DNA of 64,000 nt, taken from Xylanivirga thermophila. GTDB lineage: Bacteria > Bacillota > Clostridia > Caldicoprobacterales > Xylanivirgaceae. A program made the translations under genes and the position numbers. Below the pieces are notes generated by a model. It was not told the DNA's origin. It did not search any database and saw nothing but the letters and a program-made list of their open reading frames with translations. The stretch is taken from positions 44,090-108,089 of the forward strand of contig NZ_RXHQ01000007.1 of the NCBI RefSeq assembly GCF_004138105.1, read 5' to 3'. Below are positions 52,809 through 60,915 of this stretch, one piece after another (within the stretch, counting starts at the first letter, position 1; every line of letters starts with the position of its first letter).

Positions 52809-54053
52809 TCATTCCCAACTACTTAGATATTCAGCCTGTTCATCCGTTAGCCTGTCAATACTGACACCTAGTGCCTTAAGCTTCATTTCAGCTACCTGTT
52901 TGTCTATAAACTCCGGTACCTTATATACCCTATTCTCCAGCTTATCATGATTTTCAGCTATATACTTTGCCGATAGGGCCTGAAGGGCAAAACTCATATC
53001 CATTATTTCAGCAGGATGTCCATCTCCCGACGCCAGATTTACCAGGCGACCTTCAGCTAATAGATTTATTATCCTACCATCCTCCATTACATAGCCATCT
53101 ATATTGTGGCGCATGGGCTTTTTAGAGATGGACATATTATCTAAATCTCTCTTCCATATTTCCACATCAAAATGTCCCGCATTTGCAAGCAATACCCCAT
53201 CCTTCATCTTTTCAAAATGCCGATTTGTTATAACCTTATTGCATCCTGTAACGGTAATAAATATATCGCCTATAGCTGCTGCGTCATCCATGGACATCAC
53301 CCTAAATCCATCCATTACCGCCTCTATTGCCTTTATGGGATCTACTTCCGTTACTATTACATTACCACCTAATCCCTTTGCCTTGGCGGCCACGCCTTTT
53401 CCACACCAGCCATAACCTGCTACAACCACGTTTTTGCCCGCTACTATTAGATTGGTAGTACGCATTATGCCATCCCACACCGACTGGCCTGTACCATATC
53501 TATTATCAAACAAATACTTACAATAGGCATCATTTACAGCTATCATGGGAAACTTCAAAAGTCCTTCCCGTTCCCTAGCCCTCAGCCTTATAACGCCTGT
53601 CGTGGTCTCTTCACTCCCGCCTAATACATTATTTGCAAGGTCACTGCGAGTAGTGTGAAGAAGATTTACCAAATCTCCCCCATCATCTATTACTATATCC
53701 GGCCCAAAATCCAGTGTTTTATTGAGATGAGAAAAATACTCCTTCTCCGTAGCCCCATGCCATGCGTATACATTAAGCCCCCCCTTTGCAAGGGCTGCGG
53801 CTATTGGATCCTGAGTAGAGAGGGGATTACTGCCGGTAACTGCTACCTCTGCCCCTCCTGCTGCAAGCACCGTACACAGGTATGCTGTTTTTGCCTCCAA
53901 ATGCACCGATACAGATATCTTCTTCCCTGCCAGAGGTTTATTTTCTATAAATTCTTTCTCAATATGGTTCAAAAGGGGCATATATCCCCTTACCCATTGT
54001 ATGCGTCTATCACCTTCAGGGGCTAGATTTATATCCCTTATGATATTTGACAC
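52809..54053 (-). CDS. ahcY: Adenosylhomocysteinase family protein (SAH or S-inosylhomocysteine hydrolase)
   Basis: A 414-residue enzyme with the AhcY sequence: [42 protein letters not shown]-binding [19 protein letters not shown], and the catalytic region HFDVEI. It lacks the insert and long C-terminal tail of the vertebrate-type enzyme, as do archaeal and Thermotoga homologues. With an SAH deaminase encoded nearby it may act on S-inosylhomocysteine instead of SAH. Start is GTG with AAAGGAG eight bases upstream. Products are homocysteine and a nucleoside; homocysteine feeds MetH. Confidence 0.92.
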   Translation of the reverse strand: MSNIIRDINLAPEGDRRIQWVRGYMPLLNHIEKEFIENKPLAGKKISVSVHLEAKTAYLCTVLAAGGAEVAVTGSNPLSTQDPIAAALAKGGLNVYAWHGATEKEYFSHLNKTLDFGPDIVIDDGGDLVNLLHTTRSDLANNVLGGSEETTTGVIRLRAREREGLLKFPMIAVNDAYCKYLFDNRYGTGQSVWDGIMRTTNLIVAGKNVVVAGYGWCGKGVAAKAKGLGGNVIVTEVDPIKAIEAVMDGFRVMSMDDAAAIGDIFITVTGCNKVITNRHFEKMKDGVLLANAGHFDVEIWKRDLDNMSISKKPMRHNIDGYVMEDGRIINLLAEGRLVNLASGDGHPAEIMDMSFALQALSAKYIAENHDKLENRVYKVPEFIDKQVAEMKLKALGVSIDRLTDEQAEYLSSWE

Positions 54054-54095
54054 TATATCATCTCCTTTATTCGTTATTATAGATAGCTTTTCCCT

Positions 54096-54123
54096 TTGAT
54101 TATAACAAATTTTGTGGTATAAT
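54096..54123 (+). promoter_or_regulatory. Promoter of the 101-residue gene
   Basis: TTGATT (54096-54101), a 16-base spacer and TATAAT (54118-54123), about 115 bases before the ATG at 54241. The 5' region between holds nothing else I can name. Confidence 0.6.
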
Positions 54124-54240
54124 GTACATAGCTCCCCGATATAACAATTTTTTCATTTCAGTTGTTACAAGTTTTCTTCCAGAAGAGTTCCTAAACCTTT
54201 GTAAATGGCGGGAGCTTATAAAATGTAGGGAGGGAACAAA

Positions 54241-54546
54241 ATGTCTGCCCAAAATGAAGTATTTGTAAAGGAGTTCAATGCCGATATGGGTGAACTCTCA
54301 ATCAATGTAGCAGGTTCTAAACACTGGAAGAGATTCGCTGCTAGTCAAATAGCCGAAATCAAGAAGAACAACATCGAACAGAAAAAATTATTTGGTAAGA
54401 AATCTGTACAAAGACTAGAAATAGTTGTGGATGGCGATGAAAGCACTTATATAATACAAAAGGACAAATTCAAAGATGATTTCGAATGGGTTGAAGATGT
54501 GCTTAAAAAATTCGCAGAAAAAAACAAGATAACATTTGAGGGATAG
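54241..54546 (+). CDS. Small conserved-looking protein, function unknown
   Basis: A 101-residue soluble protein, charged and without Cys. A predicted beta-rich N-terminus (MGELSINVAGSKHWKRF) is followed by basic helix and two strands (VQRLEIVVDGDESTYIIQKDKF) and a C-terminal helix (FEWVEDVLKKFAEKN). I do not recognise the family. It has its own promoter, a strong ribosome site (GGGAGGG) and a terminator, so it is a real single-gene unit and probably well expressed. Confidence 0.7.
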   Translation: MSAQNEVFVKEFNADMGELSINVAGSKHWKRFAASQIAEIKKNNIEQKKLFGKKSVQRLEIVVDGDESTYIIQKDKFKDDFEWVEDVLKKFAEKNKITFEG

Positions 54547-54580
54547 AATAAAGTCCAGGCAGAGCCTGGACTTTATTCTA
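54545..54580. terminator. Bidirectional terminator
   Basis: AGAATAAAGTCCAGGC pairs perfectly with the following complement across a four-base loop (54545-54580). It ends both the 101-residue gene and, on the other strand, the GH38 gene. Confidence 0.88.
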
Positions 54581-54587
54581 TCTATTA

Positions 54588-57500
54588 TTAAAATTTCACC
54601 TTAAATGTCTTTATCTCATAGGGCTTTATATCAAAGGTAATGCTATTGCCATCTATATTTATATCTTCCGTATCCTTCTCCATAAGGTTACATTCCCTAG
54701 CTTCCTTAAGATCCTTAAAGAATGTCAGGGTAGCTTTTGTACGCCTGTTATAGCATTCATACATCCTTATTATGGTATGATCCGTATCTTCAGCCTTCTT
54801 TACTACTTCTATTATAACATTTTCTGCATCTACCTGAACCATGGACATGGCGGATGGCATACTCCCGCCATGGGGCTGTTCTACCTTTGTATATAGTGGC
54901 ACATTTAACTCGTATGCCATCTTGACTGTGCCTGCATCTCTCCAGTCCCCTCCGTGCGGATATAATGAATAGGTAAATCTATGCTCTTCCCTATCAGCAG
55001 TAGGGTTAGGCTCCATACCTGATTTTAAGAGTGAAAGCCTCATTATGCTATCCTTTATATCATAGCCATATTTGCTGTCATTCATAAGGCTGACACCAAA
55101 TCCATCCTCTGATACGTCTGCCCATTTATGCGCACATACCTCAAATCTTGCCCAATCCCATGATGTATTCCAGTGGGTTGGCCTCTCAACATTACCATAC
55201 TGTATTTCATATGTGGCCTTTGGTGCCAGTACATCCACAGGAAACGCAGCCTTTAAGAGCACCTGATCTTCCTTCCAATCCACATAGGTTTCAAAATCTA
55301 TCCTGGATATATCCCTATATATGCATATATCCTGAATGATGGTAGAATCCTGGAATTTTCTGTAGATACGCAGTTTGCCCATTACTGCACCATTTTCCAC
55401 AACTTCTATCTTCTCCACATCGTCTACTTCCCACATCTTTTCCTGATAGAATATGTCTATATCCCAGTTATCATAGTTCATAGGTTTATCTTCAAAGGCC
55501 TGCAATACATTACCCCTTTCGCCAGGCTTTAATACTTCGCGATCGTTTTTCTTATCATACATTGAGGTAAATGTACCCTTTTCATCCATATCAATACTAA
55601 AGAAGTCGTTCTCCAGTCTAGCTTTAGATACAATCATACATTCTTCGTTATTTTCAGTGCCCTCTGTCAGTTCAAAACATTTGTAACCCTTTGAGGGAAT
55701 ATCCTTTGCAAAGAATGCCAGTTTCATTTCCCCATCCTTTTCTACCATCTGAGATGGCAGTATATTGCCTTTTTCATCCATAACCTTTGGATGTTTAATA
55801 CCATCGGGTAGACTTACAAATGCCACATCACTCCTTGTAAAAGACAGTGTATTGTATACTATCACCGACGGCTTATCTAAGGATATGTTCGCAGAAATAG
55901 TATCAAGGGCCTTTTTAGCCATATCTTTACCATTATTTAATATTTCCTTGTATTCTTCCTTGGTAACATCATATACCTCTTTTATAGAAGAGCCAGGAAG
56001 TATGTCATGGAATTGATTTCTTAATATTATCTCCCAATTGTCATTTAATCTCTTTTGCGGATACTCATATCCCACATGACCTGCGAGGGATGACAAAAAC
56101 TCTACATCCTGATATAAAAGCTCGCTTTTCCTATTATCCCTTTTGTTCCTTGCCATAGATGTATACGTACCCCTATGGTATTCAAGGTATAGTTCTCCTA
56201 CCCACTTAGGCAGATTTTTTTGATTGGACACTTTTTTATCTAAACGTTTAAAGTATTCACCTGCAGTGCCCATCTGTACCTTTGGACAGTTTGGTATACC
56301 CTTTGACATACGCCTTGCATTTTCCAGCATATCCTTGGTAGGGCCACCACCACCATCCCCATATCCGAAGGATATTAATATATCATTATTTATATCCTTT
56401 TGCTGATACCTCTCCCATGCACCCATTACGGCACCCGGATGTATATATCCATTATATGTGGTAAAATGACCTGCCCAGTTAAAGTTTGCATCTCTAGTAG
56501 TAACAAAATGGGTAAGCACCTCTGTACCATCTATGCCTTCCCACATAAATGTATCATAGGGAAGTTTATTAAATTGGTTCCAGCTTATCTTGGTAGTCAT
56601 AAAATAATCTATATCGGATTTTTTAAGTATCTGAGGAATAGCAGCACTATACCCAAATACATCGGGCAGCCATAGCACACAATTCTTTACGCCAAACTCT
56701 TCCTCAAAAAATCTTGTACCAAACAATATTTGCCTAACAAGTGATTCACCGGATGTAACATTACAATCAGCCTCTACCCACATGGCCCCATCTGCTTCCC
56801 AGCGTCCTTCGCCTATCTTTTGCTTTATGCGCTCATAAAGCTCTGGGTGATCCTCTTTAACAAACTTGTATAGCTGAGGTTGACTGGACATAAACATATA
56901 CTCAGGGTATTCATCCATTAGATTAAGTACAGTAGCAAAGCTCCTTGCTGCCTTTTCCCTGGTTTGAGCCACAGTCCAAAGCCAAGCTACATCGATGTGT
57001 GTATGGCCAACACAAGTAGCTATGACATCATCATAGTTACACATTTTTTCATAGAATTCCCTTTGTAAAAAGGCATCAGCCTCGTCTATGGAGTCATAAA
57101 ACGCCTTTGAATAAGGTTTTCTAAGGTCTAAGATGTTTATGGTTTCGTTGAGTACCTTTAAAATATCTATAGTGGTCTTGTTGTCTTTATCCATACCACT
57201 TGCCACTATTGCCGGTACCTTTATGTTGTAATAGATATTTCGTATCTTTTCATCAAGTGCCACAAGTTGAACTAAGAGATCTGCTTTTTTATCATCCATA
57301 CCGCTGTATGCATGAAGGTCTATCTGATATTCATCTCCCGCCTTTGCCTTACGAGATAGTATCACCTCCCGGTGATTGACATCTAATCCTTGAACCATCT
57401 GTCCATTTACAAAAAGTATAAACTGGGGATTTGTAGCATCCCATCCGGTAGCACCAGTAGATACGTATAATGCCACCATTTTACCATCAAACTGCTGAGG

Positions 57501-57719
57501 AACCTTTACTGTGGTCCTAAACCAAGCATGTAAATCCCTGCCGCCCCATTTTTCACCGGTTGTAAACTTTTGCCATGACGATTCATCTTTATCTACATCA
57601 ACTACTTCTTTAAAATTGCCTTCCTTCATTAGATAATCATTTACCCTAGTCCTATCTAAATAAACATAGCTATTTAGCTGACTTGCTATTTTATTTATTC
57701 TCTCTAACGTGAAAAACAT
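54588..57719 (-). CDS. Alpha-mannosidase, glycoside hydrolase family 38
   Basis: A 1043-residue GH38 enzyme. An N-terminal beta domain precedes the catalytic domain, which starts with HTHIDVAWLWT (metal-binding His and Asp) and includes the nucleophile Asp in WLPDVFGYSAAIPQIL, EVLTHFVTTRDANFNW and QFHDILPGSSIKEVYD, followed by long beta domains to the C-terminus. No signal peptide is present, so it works in the cytoplasm, cleaving mannose from imported oligosaccharides or glycans. ATGs at 57722 and 57719 follow GAGGAG at four and seven bases; the second is chosen. No transporter is adjacent. Confidence 0.93.
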   Translation of the reverse strand: MFFTLERINKIASQLNSYVYLDRTRVNDYLMKEGNFKEVVDVDKDESSWQKFTTGEKWGGRDLHAWFRTTVKVPQQFDGKMVALYVSTGATGWDATNPQFILFVNGQMVQGLDVNHREVILSRKAKAGDEYQIDLHAYSGMDDKKADLLVQLVALDEKIRNIYYNIKVPAIVASGMDKDNKTTIDILKVLNETINILDLRKPYSKAFYDSIDEADAFLQREFYEKMCNYDDVIATCVGHTHIDVAWLWTVAQTREKAARSFATVLNLMDEYPEYMFMSSQPQLYKFVKEDHPELYERIKQKIGEGRWEADGAMWVEADCNVTSGESLVRQILFGTRFFEEEFGVKNCVLWLPDVFGYSAAIPQILKKSDIDYFMTTKISWNQFNKLPYDTFMWEGIDGTEVLTHFVTTRDANFNWAGHFTTYNGYIHPGAVMGAWERYQQKDINNDILISFGYGDGGGGPTKDMLENARRMSKGIPNCPKVQMGTAGEYFKRLDKKVSNQKNLPKWVGELYLEYHRGTYTSMARNKRDNRKSELLYQDVEFLSSLAGHVGYEYPQKRLNDNWEIILRNQFHDILPGSSIKEVYDVTKEEYKEILNNGKDMAKKALDTISANISLDKPSVIVYNTLSFTRSDVAFVSLPDGIKHPKVMDEKGNILPSQMVEKDGEMKLAFFAKDIPSKGYKCFELTEGTENNEECMIVSKARLENDFFSIDMDEKGTFTSMYDKKNDREVLKPGERGNVLQAFEDKPMNYDNWDIDIFYQEKMWEVDDVEKIEVVENGAVMGKLRIYRKFQDSTIIQDICIYRDISRIDFETYVDWKEDQVLLKAAFPVDVLAPKATYEIQYGNVERPTHWNTSWDWARFEVCAHKWADVSEDGFGVSLMNDSKYGYDIKDSIMRLSLLKSGMEPNPTADREEHRFTYSLYPHGGDWRDAGTVKMAYELNVPLYTKVEQPHGGSMPSAMSMVQVDAENVIIEVVKKAEDTDHTIIRMYECYNRRTKATLTFFKDLKEARECNLMEKDTEDINIDGNSITFDIKPYEIKTFKVKF

Positions 57720-57817
57720 CATATCACTCCTCTCAGCATACATTATATCTTGTTAGGCACAAAATTATAATAAGATAGAAGGACATAAATTTAAGATTTT
57801 GGGACATAATCCATATA

Positions 57818-58282
57818 TTACTCCATAGCAATATTAAGTCTTATACTGCCATAAGCTGTAGATCCATCTATTGATATGGATGGCATATTTTTTATAGATA
57901 TTAAAGATCCGCATTCGGTAAATATAACAGGGGGTGCCGCAAAAATCTTTAAAAGGCACTTTTCCTCTAGCAATCCTATGGCTTCATCTGCTATAATACT
58001 GCTCAGTTTTGATATAGTAGCAAATACCTTGTACTGATGTATATTGTCATAACTTTCTCCCGTTATATTATTTGCCACATTTATCGCCAAACGGGGCTCC
58101 ATGTCAATGGCAAACCTTCCACTCACACTACCTGAAAAGTCAATTATGTATGTCAACCCAAATGATCGTAATTCTCCCTTTTGCTCGTATACCTCATCCT
58201 CAAACGCCACTTCCACTCCCGTCATATTGAATATTACATTAGCTGTACTGTCTATAAATGGCCAGTATAATACCTTGTCCAC
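57818..58282 (-). CDS. CheX-like protein with altered active-site helix
   Basis: A 154-residue CheX-family protein (FIDSTANVIFNMTGVEV, SGSVSGRFAIDM, NVANNITGE). CheX dephosphorylates CheY-P through an E-x2-N pair in a helix; here the helix reads ISKLSSIIADEA, so Glu and Asn are replaced by Lys and Ser and catalysis is doubtful. It may serve as a binding or scaffold protein. Start is GTG, ten bases after AAAGGGGG. It follows the CheB-like gene by 30 bases, so the two are probably co-transcribed. Confidence 0.78.
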   Translation of the reverse strand: MDKVLYWPFIDSTANVIFNMTGVEVAFEDEVYEQKGELRSFGLTYIIDFSGSVSGRFAIDMEPRLAINVANNITGESYDNIHQYKVFATISKLSSIIADEAIGLLEEKCLLKIFAAPPVIFTECGSLISIKNMPSISIDGSTAYGSIRLNIAME

Positions 58283-58311
58283 GACGACAATACCCCCTTT
58301 GTTTTCATCCC

Positions 58312-58896
58312 TTATCCCGTTATAAGGCTTTCCATTCTATGACCCATTAACTCAATATCTACTACCTCATCTGACAAACCGGCGTTATGCACACTCTTTG
58401 GCATGCCATATACTACACAACTATCTGGACTTTGGGTTATACAATAGCACTTGCAATTATCCTTAAGCTTTTTTACTCCCACCTTTCCATCACTCCCCAT
58501 ACCTGTCAGGACAGCTGCCAATATCCTCTTATTAGCATATGATTGTGCTACCGAATCAAACAGTACATCAGCAGCTGGTTTAACTCCATTTACACTTTTC
58601 GCATCTATAAGCCTTATTACCTTTTTTTTCCTCTCCTCCACTACTATCATATGCAGACCGCCCTTGGCGATTATTATCCCTTTTTCTCCTATTATGTCTC
58701 CATCTTTTGCTTCCCTTACCTCAAGGGCACATTTTTTATTTAGGGAGTCAGCTAGCATCTGAGTAAAATTGGCTGGCATATGCTGTACAATTAAAATAGG
58801 AACATCAAAATCTTTTGATAAATTCGATAATACCTTATCTAGCGCAGAAGGACCCCCAGTAGATGATGCAATTAATACTAAGTCAAAATTCCCCAT
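58312..58896 (-). CDS. CheB-type methylesterase domain protein without receiver
   Basis: A 194-residue protein equal to the catalytic half of CheB. The triad is visible: Ser in ASSTGGPSAL, His in VQHMPANFTQ and Asp in TGMGSDGKVG. CheB removes methyl groups from chemoreceptors for adaptation. The N-terminal receiver that normally gates activity is absent, so it would be unregulated by CheA or act in another system. It shares a transcript with the CheX-like gene. AAAGGTGA precedes the ATG. Confidence 0.88.
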   Translation of the reverse strand: MGNFDLVLIASSTGGPSALDKVLSNLSKDFDVPILIVQHMPANFTQMLADSLNKKCALEVREAKDGDIIGEKGIIIAKGGLHMIVVEERKKKVIRLIDAKSVNGVKPAADVLFDSVAQSYANKRILAAVLTGMGSDGKVGVKKLKDNCKCYCITQSPDSCVVYGMPKSVHNAGLSDEVVDIELMGHRMESLITG

Positions 58897-58976
58897 TTAT
58901 GTCACCTTTGCTAATTTTTATTGGAATATATAGGATAAACTATACCATATACTCCGGAATTTCAATAATTGACATA

Positions 58977-59014
58977 TTGACCAAAATTAAAACACAATCT
59001 TTGACCAATATTAA
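58977..59014. repeat. Direct repeats TTGACCAAxATTAA in the divergent cheB/nitroreductase region
   Basis: TTGACCAAAATTAA at 58977-58990 and TTGACCAATATTAA at 59001-59014 are 24 bases apart; a looser copy (TTGACAAAGGTTAA) is at 59066-59079. They lie between two divergent genes and could be a regulator site. Confidence 0.45.
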
Positions 59015-59065
59015 CTTTTCTTGCCTAATACTATCTACATTTTATTATAGATCAAATTCCCTATA

Positions 59066-59094
59066 TTGACAAAGGTTAAATATTATTATATTAT
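59066..59094 (+). promoter_or_regulatory. Promoter of the nitroreductase gene
   Basis: TTGACA (59066-59071), a 17-base spacer and TATTAT (59089-59094), about 63 bases before the ATG. Confidence 0.7.
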
Positions 59095-59157
59095 AGTTAT
59101 TGTAAATATATGTAATATATTCTAACCATTTTTATCTCTTTCTGAGGAGTGATATGT

Positions 59158-59682
59158 ATGTTAGACATACTGCAAACGAGGCGCAGTATAAGAAAATTTA
59201 AAAATCAATCTGTGGAGGAGAACAAGATAGATAGGATAATAAAATCGGCTCTATTGTCTCCTTCATCGATGAACACACGTCCATGGGAATTTGTAATAGT
59301 GGATGATAGCCATATAATATCTGAGCTATCAAAATGTAAACCCAGTGGCGCTGATTTTTTGTCAGGTGCACCCCTTGCAATAGTGGTATTGGGAGATGAG
59401 AACAAGAGCAATGCATGGATAGAAGATACCTCTATAGCATCCATTATAATGCAGTTGGAAGCCCATGCTTTAGGACTAGGTTCCTGCTGGATACAGATAA
59501 GAGGCCGCAAACATGAAGATGGCTATTTTGCTGAAGATTACATACAGAGGCTTTTGTCCATACCTAAGCATTTGCGTGTAGAATCCATATTGGCCATAGG
59601 ATATCCCGACAAGGAAAAATCACCCCATGCCAATGATGAAATGCTATTTGATAGGGTGCATAGAAATAGTTATAAAATTTAA
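59158..59682 (+). CDS. Nitroreductase family protein
   Basis: A 174-residue FMN-dependent nitroreductase-fold enzyme: ILQTRRSIRKFKNQSV at the N-terminus binds FMN, SPSSMNTRPWEFVIVDD follows, and IIMQLEAHALGLGSCWIQIRG and ILAIGYPDKEK complete the family pattern. Such enzymes reduce nitro compounds, quinones or flavins with NAD(P)H. Length is short but complete. The ATG at 59158 is eight bases after GAGGAG; a GTG three codons earlier is less likely. Confidence 0.9.
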   Translation: MLDILQTRRSIRKFKNQSVEENKIDRIIKSALLSPSSMNTRPWEFVIVDDSHIISELSKCKPSGADFLSGAPLAIVVLGDENKSNAWIEDTSIASIIMQLEAHALGLGSCWIQIRGRKHEDGYFAEDYIQRLLSIPKHLRVESILAIGYPDKEKSPHANDEMLFDRVHRNSYKI

Positions 59683-59693
59683 TCTAATATTCA

Positions 59694-59746
59694 CCTTCCT
59701 TCAATTTGTGCAATATGATGATATTAATAGACAGTTTGAAGGGAGG
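59694..59746 (+). promoter_or_regulatory. Hairpin sequestering the DUF2935 ribosome site
   Basis: CCTTCCTTCAA (59694-59704) pairs with TTGAAGGGAGG (59736-59746), 11 bp with one G-U pair. The second arm is the ribosome site of the DUF2935 gene. A small AATAT-GATG-ATATT hairpin lies in the loop. Confidence 0.65.
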
Positions 59747-59754
59747 ATTTTTTT

Positions 59755-60681
59755 ATGTTATCTAACAATGATTTTATCGAAATGTCACTTATGACACATC
59801 TTTTTTTTATGAGAATCATGAAGGAGCACACTATATTTTTAGAAGCATCACTTACGCCTAAGGATGTAGACTTAGCCATACAGGCAGACAATGCAAAAGA
59901 GCAGTTTACCGATCTACTTATGGAGGCTACTGCACTATCAAAGGGGGTTATTCAACCTAAGGGCGACTATACCTGTGGTATAGTAACAAACTATACGGTA
60001 AATGCTGAAATGGCTACACAATTTTTAACCAGCATACCCATAGATACAAATTTAACGACAGCTGAACTTTCCCTAAGGGATATACCCCCTATTAAAAAGC
60101 CCTATCCTCATTACCTAATATGCAGGGTTTACGAACTTAATCAAAAAGCCATACAGGCTACACAATCAATTATTGATTTTAAAGCTCAACTTGAGAGAAA
60201 TGTTTTAGAATGTAGAGTATTTACCCACCTATACCCAACCCTCTTACATCATGTATTCGAAGAGGCTAAATTTTACTTAAATCTACTTATAATGCTGCAT
60301 AACAGACTGGACAAGGAATGTATCTATAACATAGTTTATCAGGAGATATTCTGGAATCATATAATGGGTGAACATGCGGAATTTATAAGGGGATTTTTAG
60401 ACCCTGAGGAAAAGGAACTTTTCCATACTGCAGATGAATTTGCCGAACGATTTGAAAAACTGGTTGAACTGGCAGAAAAGGCGGCAAATGATCCAGAGCT
60501 TATCCCCTCCGTTACCAAGGAGAGCCTTGAAAATACCGTAGAACTTAGGGATTTTAAAAAGGACAGCACCGAAGGCATACTCAGTTGCAAGATAAAATCG
60601 ATAATAATCCCGCTGCTCTCAGATCATGTGCTTAGGGAGGCAAACTATTATATACACATTTTATCTATGCATGATCAATAA
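59755..60681 (+). CDS. DUF2935 family protein
   Basis: A 308-residue, mostly helical protein made of two similar four-helix halves, each with conserved His and Glu (MTHLFFMRIMKEHTIFLEASL, then EIFWNHIMGEHAEFIRGFLDPEE). This is DUF2935, a Clostridia/Bacilli family with hemerythrin-like helices that may bind metal; its role is unknown. GGGAGG is eight bases before the ATG but lies in an 11-bp hairpin. It precedes the hydFG genes but is separated by a promoter and terminator. Confidence 0.85.
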   Translation: MLSNNDFIEMSLMTHLFFMRIMKEHTIFLEASLTPKDVDLAIQADNAKEQFTDLLMEATALSKGVIQPKGDYTCGIVTNYTVNAEMATQFLTSIPIDTNLTTAELSLRDIPPIKKPYPHYLICRVYELNQKAIQATQSIIDFKAQLERNVLECRVFTHLYPTLLHHVFEEAKFYLNLLIMLHNRLDKECIYNIVYQEIFWNHIMGEHAEFIRGFLDPEEKELFHTADEFAERFEKLVELAEKAANDPELIPSVTKESLENTVELRDFKKDSTEGILSCKIKSIIIPLLSDHVLREANYYIHILSMHDQ

Positions 60682-60726
60682 AACATTAATTCAAACTATT
60701 CTAAATTATAGTACTTTAAAAAACGT

Positions 60727-60755
60727 TTGCAAGTATGCTTAAGTGGTATTATAAT
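60727..60755 (+). promoter_or_regulatory. Promoter of the hydF-hydG leader
   Basis: TTGCAA (60727-60732), a 17-base spacer and TATAAT (60750-60755). Transcription would start near 60762, about 155 bases before the hydF ATG. Confidence 0.8.
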
Positions 60756-60761
60756 ATGAGG

Positions 60762-60841
60762 TAGAAAATAAATATTACCAAGCTCTAATGCCAAGGATAA
60801 TATCTAAGGCAGAGGAATATTTGGATTGGGTCGTAAACCAT
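60762..60841 (+). ncRNA. Structured leader RNA upstream of hydF (candidate riboswitch)
   Basis: After the promoter, AAATATT (60770-60776) pairs with AATATTT (60816-60822); inside, CTC-TAA-TGCC pairs with GGCAGAG, closing the loop AAGGATAATATCTAA. GGT-CGTAA-ACC follows, then a strong terminator. Promoter, folded element and terminator before a gene are the layout of a riboswitch or attenuator. It does not match an aptamer I know. Confidence 0.5.
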
Positions 60842-60889
60842 GCCCTTTTTCAAGGATATTCTTCTGTAACCTTGAAAAAGGGCTTTTTT
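60842..60889 (+). terminator. Strong intrinsic terminator in the hydF leader
   Basis: GCCCTTTTTCAAGG (60842-60855) pairs perfectly with 60870-60883, followed by six T. It lies 26 bases before the hydF start, so it must be conditional if hydF is made from the upstream promoter. Confidence 0.92.
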
Positions 60890-60915
60890 AATGTAAGAAA
60901 CGAGGTGAATTACAC

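Noticed and set aside
60762..60841. hydF leader as a known riboswitch (SAM, TPP, FMN, cobalamin, c-di-GMP, purine, THF, ZTP).
   Set aside because: None of the signature sequences of these classes could be found; kept as an unassigned structured leader.
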